DNA of 64,000 nt from assembly GCF_035917575.1 (NCBI RefSeq), contig NZ_CP109090.1, forward strand, positions 2,356,001-2,420,000, given 5' to 3'. The stretch is from Streptomyces sp. NBC_01788. Its GTDB lineage: Bacteria; Actinomycetota; Actinomycetes; Streptomycetales; Streptomycetaceae. Under the pieces are notes generated by a model. That model was not told the DNA's origin, did no database searches, and saw nothing but the letters and a program-made list of their open reading frames with translations. The position numbers and the translations under genes are program-made. Below are positions 25,721 through 33,175 of the stretch, piece by piece. Every line of letters begins with the position of its first letter. Within the stretch, counting starts at the first letter, position 1.

Positions 25721-26977
25721 TCACACGCTCTGCGGGCTCAGCCGCGGCTTGTTCTGCGCCCCGACGCCGCCCTCGTCGGAGGCGATGGCGCTGCCCTGGA
25801 GCCACTTCTGCCAGGGCATGTTCCAGTCGCCGAAGCCGTTGTCGAACAGCTCCATGTCCCCGCCGGCCGAGTTGACCACCTGGACCAGGTCGCCCTCGTG
25901 GATGGTGTTGAAGAACCAGGAGGCGTTGGGGGTGCTCATGCCGGTGCAGCCGTGGCTGACGTTGGCCGCGCCCTGCGAGCCGACGGACCACGGGGCGGCG
26001 TGGACGTACTCGCCGCTCCAGGTGACACGGGTGGCGTAGTACACGGGCAGGTCGTACGAGTCCTTGGAGCCCTCGGCGATGCCGACGGTGGAGCTCTTCA
26101 TCCGTACGAAGTACTGCTTGGCGAGGACGACCTTGATCCCGTTGCGGGTCGCGAAGCCGGGCTTGCCGGTGGTGATGGGGATCTCCTTGATCTTCTCATC
26201 GTTCCGGTAGACCGTCATCAGGTGCTTGGCGGCGTCCGTGAGCGCGACGATCCGGTCACCCGTGGTGATCTTCAGCGGCTTGGCCGCGCCGCCCCGCAAC
26301 CGGTCGCTGATCTTGATGTTCTCCAGGTTGCTGTGCGCCTCGACGGTGGCGTTCGCGGGCCAGTAGTCCTGCGGGCGGTAGTGGAGCTCCTTGTCGCTGA
26401 CCCAGTACCAGGAGCCCTGCACGGAGGGCTTGGAGTCGACCCTGAGACCGCGCTCCACGATGGCCCGCTGGGCCTTGTCCTTGACGGGCTGGTCGAGCTC
26501 GGCCGTGATGGGCTGCCCGACGCCGTAGGTGCCCGCCTCCGGGCCGAACGTGACGTTCAGGCGCTGCTGGCCCTCGGGCTTGTCCGTGTCGAACATGAGG
26601 ACCTTGCGGCCGGGTTTTCCGGCTTCGTCCTCGGTGCTCACGCGGACCGTGTAGTGGGTGCCGGCGGCGAGCGGTGAGGTGCTGTGCCATCGGCTTCCGT
26701 CGGCGGCCAGTTCGCCGGAGACGTGGCGCCCCGCGGCATCCATGGCCGTGACGTCCGTGATCCGCCCGTCCGCACCCTGAGCGGTGACTTCCAGGGGCTT
26801 GTCCGGGTCTGCCTTCTTCCCGGCCTCCTTGGGCCCGCTGAAGGAGATCTGGTCCGCCGCGTCGTACGGGTAGGCGGCCAGCGGGTTGCCGTCCGACCCG
26901 CAGGCGGTGGCACTCGCGCCGAGGGCGGCGACCAGCAGGGCGGCTCCCGCTCCACGGGAAATCACAGTGGTGGTCAT
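25721..26977 (-). CDS. L,D-transpeptidase lipoprotein (YkuD, Ldt type)
   Basis: 418 residues from ATG 26977; an alternative GTG at 27004 adds nine residues before the signal. Lipoprotein signal with hydrophobic GAALLVAALGAS and lipobox ATAC. Residues about 50-250 form two Ig-like domains (LEVTAQGADGRITDV, LNVTFGPEAGTYGVGQPI) as in mycobacterial LdtMt2, followed by the YkuD domain with GIKVVLAKQYFVRM, TRVTWSGEYVHAAPW and catalytic SHGCTGMSTPNASWFF (Cys about 345). It makes 3-3 peptide cross-links in peptidoglycan outside the membrane. Convergent with the receiver gene; sits between the two respiratory operons without an evident functional link. Confidence 0.95.
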   Translation of the reverse strand: MTTTVISRGAGAALLVAALGASATACGSDGNPLAAYPYDAADQISFSGPKEAGKKADPDKPLEVTAQGADGRITDVTAMDAAGRHVSGELAADGSRWHSTSPLAAGTHYTVRVSTEDEAGKPGRKVLMFDTDKPEGQQRLNVTFGPEAGTYGVGQPITAELDQPVKDKAQRAIVERGLRVDSKPSVQGSWYWVSDKELHYRPQDYWPANATVEAHSNLENIKISDRLRGGAAKPLKITTGDRIVALTDAAKHLMTVYRNDEKIKEIPITTGKPGFATRNGIKVVLAKQYFVRMKSSTVGIAEGSKDSYDLPVYYATRVTWSGEYVHAAPWSVGSQGAANVSHGCTGMSTPNASWFFNTIHEGDLVQVVNSAGGDMELFDNGFGDWNMPWQKWLQGSAIASDEGGVGAQNKPRLSPQSV

Positions 26978-27052
26978 GGCCCTCACGCTAGGGAGCTTCG
27001 TCACCTCCGGCGCGGTGGATCACCCATCCGAGGGAATCGCTCGGCCAAAAGA

Positions 27053-27090
27053 GGGAGTCCGGACTCTCCAGGTGGAGAGTCCGGACTCCC
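27053..27090 (-). terminator. Strong terminator of the ctaCDF operon
   Basis: Perfect 18-base inverted repeat GGGAGTCCGGACTCTCCA / TGGAGAGTCCGGACTCCC separated by two bases, 27 bases past the ctaF stop. The longest perfect stem of its kind in the window. Confidence 0.85.
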
Positions 27091-27116
27091 TGGTGTTCAG
27101 CGGTGTCCCGCGAGGG

Positions 27117-27515
27117 TCACTGGGTGCGGTTCTCGCCGCGGTAGTACTCGAAGACCCAGCCCCATACGGAGATCATGATGATGGGCGCCGCGAAGTAGAC
27201 GAGCCACCAGCCGACCGCGATGCCGAGGAAGGCCAGCGCGCCGCCGATGCCGAGGCCGAGCGGCTGCCAGCTGTGCGGGCTGAAGAAGCCCATCTCGCCG
27301 GCGTCGTCGGCGACATCCGCCTCCTTGTTGTCCTGGGCGCCCACGTCGACCCGCCGGGCCGTGAAGCCCAGGTAGAAGCCGATCATGATGGACAGGCCGA
27401 AGGCCATGAAGAGCGCCGTCGTGCCGACCGCTTCCTTCGACCACACGCCGTAGACGATGGCGGTGACGAGCAGGAAGACGCTCAGCCACATGAACATCTT
27501 GCCCTGGATCTTCAC
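27117..27515 (-). CDS. ctaF: Cytochrome c oxidase subunit IV
   Basis: 132 residues from GTG 27515. Actinobacterial-type CtaF with four hydrophobic helices: [57 protein letters not shown] and [18 protein letters not shown]. It is part of the aa3 oxidase in the supercomplex. The start overlaps the ctaD stop by four bases (GTGA), and a GGAGG lies upstream within ctaD. The terminator at 27053-27090 ends the operon. Confidence 0.95.
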   Translation of the reverse strand: MKIQGKMFMWLSVFLLVTAIVYGVWSKEAVGTTALFMAFGLSIMIGFYLGFTARRVDVGAQDNKEADVADDAGEMGFFSPHSWQPLGLGIGGALAFLGIAVGWWLVYFAAPIIMISVWGWVFEYYRGENRTQ

Positions 27516-29248
27516 TTGCCGGCCTCCTTGCCGCCAGCGAGGGCCTTCTCGCCGTGACCGGCGTTCTCGAGCTGGTCGAGCGCGGCGATCTCGGGGTGGT
27601 GCAGGTCGAACGCCGGGGATTCGCTGCGGATCCGCGGCAGGGTGAGGAAGTTGTGCCGCGGCGGCGGGCAGGAGGTCGCCCACTCCAGGGAGCGGCCGTA
27701 GCCCCACGGGTCGTCGACGCCGACCGGCTTGCCGTACTTGGCGGTCTTCCAGACGTTGTAGAAGAACGGCAGGACCGACAGGCCGAGCACGAACGAGAAG
27801 ATCGTCGACACCGTGTTCAGCGCGGTGAAGCCGTCGGCCGCCAGGTAGTCGGCGTACCGGCGCGGCATGCCCTCCACGCCCAGCCAGTGCTGGATCAGGA
27901 AGGTGCCGTGGAAGCCGATGAACAGCAGCCAGAAGGTGATCTTGCCGAGGCGCTCGTCGAGCATCTTGCCGGTGAACTTCGGCCACCAGAAGTGGAATCC
28001 GGCGAACATCGCGAACACCACGGTGCCGAAGACGACGTAGTGGAAGTGCGCCACCACGAAGTACGAGTCCGAGATGTGGAAGTCCAGCGGCGGCGCGGCC
28101 AGGATCACACCGGTCAGACCACCGAAGACGAAGGTGATCAGGAAGCCGGTCGCCCACAGCATCGGCGTCTCGAAGGAGAGACTTCCCTTCCACATGGTGC
28201 CGACCCAGTTGAAGAACTTCACACCGGTCGGGACCGCGATCAGGAAGGTCATGAACGAGAAGAACGGCAGTAGCACGCCACCCGTGACGTACATGTGGTG
28301 CGCCCACACCGTCACCGACAGACCGGCGATGGCGATGGTCGCGCCGATCAGGCCCATGTAACCGAACATCGGCTTGCGGGCGAAGACCGGGATGATCTCA
28401 CTGACGATGCCGAAGAACGGCAGCGCGATGATGTACACCTCGGGATGCCCGAAGAACCAGAACAGGTGCTGCCACAGCAACGCACCGCCGTTGGCCGCGT
28501 CGAAGACGTGGGCACCGAACTTGCGGTCCGCCTCGAGGGCGAACAGGGCCGCCGCCAGGACCGGGAAGGCCAGCAGGACCAGCACCGCGGTCAGCAGCAC
28601 GTTCCAGGTGAAGATCGGCATGCGGAACATGGTCATGCCCGGCGCGCGCATGCAGATGATCGTGGTGATGAAGTTGACCGAGCCGAGGATGGTGCCGAAG
28701 CCGGAGAAGGCCAGACCCATGATCCACAGGTCACCGCCAAGACCCGGCGAGTGCACCGCGTCCGACAGCGGGGCGTACGCGAACCAGCCGAAGTCGGCCG
28801 CGCCCTGCGGGGTGAGGAAACCGCCCACCGCGATCAGCGAGCCGAACAGGTAGAGCCAGTAGGCGAACATGTTCAGCCGCGGGAAGGCCACGTCCGGGGC
28901 GCCGATCTGCAGCGGCATGATCCAGTTCGTGAAGCCCGCGAACAGCGGCGTCGCGAACATCAGCAGCATGATCGTGCCGTGCATCGTGAACGCCTGGTTG
29001 AACTGCTCGTTCGACATGATCTGCAGGCCCGGACGGGCCAGCTCGGCGCGCATGAGGAGCGCCATCACGCCGCCGATGCAGAAGAACGCGAACGACGTCG
29101 CCAGGTACAGCGTTCCGATCGTCTTGTGGTCGGTGGTCGTCAGCCACTTCACCGCGAGATTGCCCGGTTGCCTGCGCCGGACCGGCAGCTCGCTCTCGTA
29201 AGAGTCCTCAGCTGCCGCGGCACCCTGAGGTTCGTTGAGGATGCTCAC
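27512..29248 (-). CDS. ctaD: Cytochrome c oxidase subunit I
   Basis: 578 residues, the catalytic haem-copper subunit with twelve helices. Key segments are [20 protein letters not shown] (haem a ligand His), [20 protein letters not shown] (CuB His and cross-linked Tyr), [12 protein letters not shown] (CuB His pair) and [20 protein letters not shown] (haem a3 and a His). The Glu of GHPEVY and the K-channel Tyr are present. Reduces oxygen to water and pumps protons. Overlaps ctaC and ctaF by four bases each, so the three subunits are made from one coupled operon. Confidence 0.98.
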   Translation of the reverse strand: MSILNEPQGAAAAEDSYESELPVRRRQPGNLAVKWLTTTDHKTIGTLYLATSFAFFCIGGVMALLMRAELARPGLQIMSNEQFNQAFTMHGTIMLLMFATPLFAGFTNWIMPLQIGAPDVAFPRLNMFAYWLYLFGSLIAVGGFLTPQGAADFGWFAYAPLSDAVHSPGLGGDLWIMGLAFSGFGTILGSVNFITTIICMRAPGMTMFRMPIFTWNVLLTAVLVLLAFPVLAAALFALEADRKFGAHVFDAANGGALLWQHLFWFFGHPEVYIIALPFFGIVSEIIPVFARKPMFGYMGLIGATIAIAGLSVTVWAHHMYVTGGVLLPFFSFMTFLIAVPTGVKFFNWVGTMWKGSLSFETPMLWATGFLITFVFGGLTGVILAAPPLDFHISDSYFVVAHFHYVVFGTVVFAMFAGFHFWWPKFTGKMLDERLGKITFWLLFIGFHGTFLIQHWLGVEGMPRRYADYLAADGFTALNTVSTIFSFVLGLSVLPFFYNVWKTAKYGKPVGVDDPWGYGRSLEWATSCPPPRHNFLTLPRIRSESPAFDLHHPEIAALDQLENAGHGEKALAGGKEAGK

Positions 29249-30204
29249 AGCTTGTTCGTCTCCCGGTTCTTCTCGTGGCTCGTCTGCGCGATGCCTGCGG
29301 GAACGTAACCGGTCTGCCCCTTCTTGGCGAGGTCCTTGAGGTGCTGCTCATAGCGCTCGGGCGAGACGACCTTCACGTTGAACAGCATCCGGGAGTGGTC
29401 CTGGCCGCACAGCTCGGCGCACTTGCCCCGGAAGGTGCCCTCCATGGTGGGGGTCACCTGGAAGGAGTTGGTGTGGCCGGGGATGACGTCCTGCTTCATC
29501 AGGAACGGCAGCACCCAGAACGAGTGGATGACGTCGCGCGAGGTGAGGATGAAGCGGACGGTCTTGCCCTTGGGCAGCCACATGGTGGGGCCGGGGTTGC
29601 CGTTCTGCGGGTTCCGCGTCCCCGGGATGCCGTAGTCGTAGACACCGCCGGCGTTCACCGGGAAGTCCGCCTTGAACCGGTCCGGAATCGCGTTCAGGTT
29701 CTTGTCGGTCTTCGCGTCGCCCGACGAACCGGCGACCGGCTCGATGTAGTTGAAGGCCCAGCTCCACTGGTAGCCGACGACGTTCACCGTGACGTCCGGC
29801 TTCTTGGAGAGGTCCAGGAGCTTGGACTCGTCACGGGCCGTGAAGTAGAAGAGCACCGAGACGATGACAAGGGGGACCACCGTGTACAGCGCCTCGATGG
29901 GCATGTTGTACCGGGTCTGCGGAGGAACCTCCACCTTGGTGCGGCTGCGCCGGTGGAAGAAAGCACTCCACAGGATCAGACCCCACACCAGGCAGCCGAC
30001 GGCGAGCGCGGCCGCCCAGGACCCCTGCCACAGCGAGAGGATCCGGGGAGCCTCCTCCGTGGTCGGGGTGGGCATACCCAGCCGGGGAAAGTCCTTGTAT
30101 GTGCAACCGGTCGCGGTCGCCAGGACCAGGCCCGCAGTCAGTGCCTGCAGCAGCTTCCGCCGCATCGGGCGCCGCGGCGAGCGGTCGGAGCCGTTGGGAC
30201 TCAC
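29245..30204 (-). CDS. ctaC: Cytochrome c oxidase subunit II
   Basis: 319 residues from GTG 30204, preceded by GGGAAGG at six bases; a longer reading upstream lacks homology. Lipoprotein signal [13 protein letters not shown], then two membrane helices ([20 protein letters not shown] and [19 protein letters not shown]), then a cupredoxin domain with the CuA site: [11 protein letters not shown] (His), [14 protein letters not shown] (two Cys, Glu, His, Met). It receives electrons from the QcrC haems. First gene of ctaC-ctaD-ctaF. Translation of ctaD is coupled by ATGA overlap. Confidence 0.97.
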   Translation of the reverse strand: MSPNGSDRSPRRPMRRKLLQALTAGLVLATATGCTYKDFPRLGMPTPTTEEAPRILSLWQGSWAAALAVGCLVWGLILWSAFFHRRSRTKVEVPPQTRYNMPIEALYTVVPLVIVSVLFYFTARDESKLLDLSKKPDVTVNVVGYQWSWAFNYIEPVAGSSGDAKTDKNLNAIPDRFKADFPVNAGGVYDYGIPGTRNPQNGNPGPTMWLPKGKTVRFILTSRDVIHSFWVLPFLMKQDVIPGHTNSFQVTPTMEGTFRGKCAELCGQDHSRMLFNVKVVSPERYEQHLKDLAKKGQTGYVPAGIAQTSHEKNRETNKL

Positions 30205-30477
30205 GTAGCGCCTTCCCGAGAGTCTCGCCCGCGCTGTTCGGCTGCGGCCTTCTCGCTGGTCGGTCGCGGCCCTGCGTCGGGCAGGGGTTTGGATGTTTAT
30301 GCGGACCAAACCCTACTGGACGCCTTCGGGCGGGTCGCGGGGAGGGTGCCATACGCGCGGCGGGTCGCTCCGAAGGGGTGGGATACCCCTTCGTGGACCG
30401 GTTTGTGAGGGGGCTTCGGGGCGCCCGATGAGGAGCGTATGCACCCTTTGTCGTGACTGGATGTCCCCGGCAGCGCT

Positions 30478-30483
30478 TAGCGT
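30478..30483 (+). promoter_or_regulatory. Predicted -10 of a leaderless promoter (desulfurase-TusA gene)
   Basis: TAGCGT matches the Streptomyces housekeeping TAGRRT form and ends six bases before GTG 30490. GTGACT at 30453-30458 is a possible -35 with a 19-base spacer. The rest of the 285-base divergent gap to ctaC shows no other clear element. Confidence 0.45.
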
Positions 30484-30489
30484 TGACGT

Positions 30490-31872
30490 GTGGCCTACTT
30501 CGACGCTGCTTCCAGTGCTCCCCTTCATCCCGTCGCCCGGCAGGCGCTGCTGGCCGCCCTCGACGAGGGGTGGGCCGACCCCGCTCGCCTCCACCGCGAG
30601 GGCCGCCGGGCCCGGTTGCTGCTGGACGCGTCCCGGGAGGCGGCCGCGGAGGCGGTGGGCTGCCGGGCCGACGAGCTGACGTTCACCTCGTCCGGGACGC
30701 GTGCCGTGCACAGCGGGATCGCGGGGGCGCTGGCGGGTCGCCGCCGGGTCGGACGCCACCTGATCGTGTCAGAGGTCGAACACTCTTCGGTGCTCCACTC
30801 CGCCGAGGCGCACGAGGCGGACGGCGGGTCGGTCACGCGGGTGCCGGTCGACCGGCAGGGCCGGGTGGCCGTGGGCTCGTACGAGGCGGTGCTGCGGGAG
30901 GACACCGCGCTGGCCTGCCTCCAGTCGGCCAACCACGAGGTGGGCACCGAGCAGCCGGTCGCCGAGGTGGCGTCGGTGTGCCGGACGGCGGGCGTCCCAC
31001 TGCTGGTGGACGCGGCGCAGTCGCTGGCCTGGGGCCCGGTCGGCGGCGACTGGTCGCTGCTGACGGCGAGCGCCCACAAGTGGGGCGGGCCGTCCGGGAC
31101 CGGGCTGCTCGTCGTGCGCAAGGGGGTGCGGTTCGCGCCGCGCGGGCCGGTGGACGAGCGGGAGTCGGGCCGGGCGGCCGGGTTCGAGAACATCCCGGCG
31201 ATCGTCGCGGCGGCGGCCGCGCTGCGGGCGGTACGGGCGGAGGCGGCCGAGGAGGCGGTACGGCTGCGGGAGTTGACGGAGCGCATCCGGGCGCGGGTGC
31301 CGCGACTGGTACCGGACGTGGAGGTCGTGGGCGACCCGGTCCGCCGTCTGCCGGGCGTCGTCACCTTCTCCTGTCTCTATGTCGACGGGGAGACATTGCT
31401 GCACGAACTGGACCGCGAGGGCTTCTCCGTCTCCTCCGGTTCGTCCTGCACGAGCAGCACGCTGACGCCGAGCCATGTCCTGAAGGCGATGGGCGTGCTG
31501 AGCGAGGGCAATGTGCGGGTGTCGCTGCCGTCCGGGACGCCGGAGGAGGAGGTCGAGCGGTTCCTGGCCGTCCTGCCGGGCGCGGTGGCGGGGGTGCGGG
31601 AGAAGCTCGGGGCGCCGGCCGCGGCGGCACCGGCCGCCGTGCCGGAGGACGCGCTGGTCGTGGACGCCCTCGGCAGGCGCTGCCCGATCCCGGTGATCGA
31701 GCTGGCCAAGGTCTTCGGGGACGTGCCGGTCGGCGGCACGGTGCGCGTCCTGTCCGACGACGAGGCGGCGCGGCTGGACATTCCGGCGTGGTGCGAGATG
31801 CGCGGGCAGGAGTACGTGGGCGAGGAGCCGGCGGACGAGGGCTCGGCCTACGTCGTCCGCCGGGTCTCCTAG
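30490..31872 (+). CDS. Cysteine desulfurase-TusA fusion protein
   Basis: 460 residues. Residues 1 to about 375 are a NifS/IscS-type PLP desulfurase: VSEVEHSSVLHS, VDAAQSLAWGPVGG, PLP lysine 197 in SAHKWGGPSG and catalytic Cys320 in SSGSSCTSSTLTPSHVL. After an Ala/Pro linker, residues about 385-460 are a TusA/SirA domain with the sulfur-carrier Cys398 in GRRCPIPVIELAKVF. Cysteine sulfur is presumably handed directly from the desulfurase loop to the carrier Cys in one chain. The GTG has no ribosome-binding site; TAGCGT ends six bases upstream, implying a leaderless mRNA. Divergent from ctaC. Confidence 0.92.
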   Translation: MAYFDAASSAPLHPVARQALLAALDEGWADPARLHREGRRARLLLDASREAAAEAVGCRADELTFTSSGTRAVHSGIAGALAGRRRVGRHLIVSEVEHSSVLHSAEAHEADGGSVTRVPVDRQGRVAVGSYEAVLREDTALACLQSANHEVGTEQPVAEVASVCRTAGVPLLVDAAQSLAWGPVGGDWSLLTASAHKWGGPSGTGLLVVRKGVRFAPRGPVDERESGRAAGFENIPAIVAAAAALRAVRAEAAEEAVRLRELTERIRARVPRLVPDVEVVGDPVRRLPGVVTFSCLYVDGETLLHELDREGFSVSSGSSCTSSTLTPSHVLKAMGVLSEGNVRVSLPSGTPEEEVERFLAVLPGAVAGVREKLGAPAAAAPAAVPEDALVVDALGRRCPIPVIELAKVFGDVPVGGTVRVLSDDEAARLDIPAWCEMRGQEYVGEEPADEGSAYVVRRVS

Positions 31873-31894
31873 ATCTCCTGGGTCCTGCGCCCCG

Positions 31895-32869
31895 TCAGGC
31901 GAGGTGGGTGCGGACCTCGCGGGCCGCGTCGTCGCCGTAGGCCTTGGTGAAGCGCTCCATGAAGTGGCCGCGGCGAAGCTGGTACTCCTGGGTTCCCACG
32001 GTCTCGATCACCAGCGTGGCCAGCATGCAGCCGACCTGGGCGGCGCGCTCCAGGGAGACGCCCCAGGCGAGGCCGGAGAGGAACCCGGCGCGGAAGGCGT
32101 CGCCGACGCCCGTCGGGTCGGCCTTGCGCTCCTCGTCCGGGCAGCCGACCTCGACCGGGTCGGCGCCGGCGCGCTCGATGCGGACGCCGCGCGAGCCGAG
32201 GGTGGTGACCCGGTGGCCGACGCGGTCGAGGATCTCGGCGTCGCTCCAGCCGGTCTTGGACTCGATGAGGCCCTTCTCGTACTCGTTGGAGAACAGGTAC
32301 GTCGCCCCGTCCAGCAGTATCCGGATCTCGTCGCCGTTCATCCGGGCGATCTGCTGGGAGAAGTCGGCGGCGAACGGGATGCTGCGCGAGCGGCACTCCT
32401 CGGTGTGCCGGAGCATCGCCTCCGGGTCGTCCGCGCCGATCAGGACCAGGTCGAGACCGCCGACGCGGTCGGCGACGGTCTTGAGCTCGATGAGGCGGGC
32501 CTCGCTCATCGCGCCCGTGTAGAAGGAGCCGATCTGGTTGTGGTCGGCGTCGGTGGTGCACACGAAGCGGGCGGTGTGCAGGGTCTCGGAGATGCGGACC
32601 GAGGAGGTGTCGACGCCGTGCCGGTCCAGCCAGGCCCGGTACTCGCCGAAGTCGGGTCCGGCGGCGCCGACCAGGACCGGCCGGGTGCCGAGCTGGCCCA
32701 TGCCGAAGGCGATGTTGGCGCCGACTCCGCCGCGCCGGACGTCCAGCTGGTCGACCAGGAAGGAGAGCGAGACCGTGTGCAGCTGATCCGCGACGAGCTG
32801 GTCGGCGAATCGGCCGGGGAAGGTCATGAGGTGGTCGGTGGCGATGGAGCCGGTGACTGCGATGCGCAC
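31895..32869 (-). CDS. Adenosine kinase (PfkB/ribokinase family, AdoK type)
   Basis: 324 residues, the same length as M. tuberculosis AdoK (Rv2202c). It begins RIAVTGSIATDHLMTFPGRF and contains LSFLVDQLDVRRGGVGANI (substrate-binding GG), SETLHTARFVCTTD, ADFSQQIARMNG, and the PfkB ATP/anion-hole motif DPTGVGDAFRAGFLSG with catalytic Asp. These segments follow the mycobacterial enzyme nearly word for word, so phosphorylation of adenosine to AMP is more likely than a sugar kinase role. It would salvage adenosine, for example that released from S-adenosylhomocysteine. Neighbour erpA and cta genes are also conserved around Rv2202c. Confidence 0.9.
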   Translation of the reverse strand: MRIAVTGSIATDHLMTFPGRFADQLVADQLHTVSLSFLVDQLDVRRGGVGANIAFGMGQLGTRPVLVGAAGPDFGEYRAWLDRHGVDTSSVRISETLHTARFVCTTDADHNQIGSFYTGAMSEARLIELKTVADRVGGLDLVLIGADDPEAMLRHTEECRSRSIPFAADFSQQIARMNGDEIRILLDGATYLFSNEYEKGLIESKTGWSDAEILDRVGHRVTTLGSRGVRIERAGADPVEVGCPDEERKADPTGVGDAFRAGFLSGLAWGVSLERAAQVGCMLATLVIETVGTQEYQLRRGHFMERFTKAYGDDAAREVRTHLA

Positions 32870-33175
32870 GGCGTGGACGCTCCTGGAGTCAGGGGGGATT
32901 GACAGTTCACGCTACCCGCTCCTGCGGTCGCTGCCCACGCCGCCGCTCGCCACGCCGGGGCCGCGCCCGCCATATCCCCACGGATGCCCTCTCGCTGACG
33001 GCACCCGACCGGGCCGGCGTTCCACCGCCCGCGCCCCGACCGGTGTACGGCCGTGACCCGACCGGCGTACGGCAGGGAACCGCGCGCTCCCCCACCGCGT
33101 CCCATCGCCGTCCCCCACCCGGGGGATGCGGGCTACGACGTGAAACAGCACCTGTGCAGGCGAAGGAGCGATGCG
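32870..33175. other. Intergenic region, no gene seen
   Basis: 306-base divergent gap between the adenosine kinase and the repeat-rich protein gene. Two copies of GACCGGYGTACGGC are at about 33038 and 33059. I see no ORF with coding character, no hairpin of note and no firm promoter hexamers. Confidence 0.5.
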
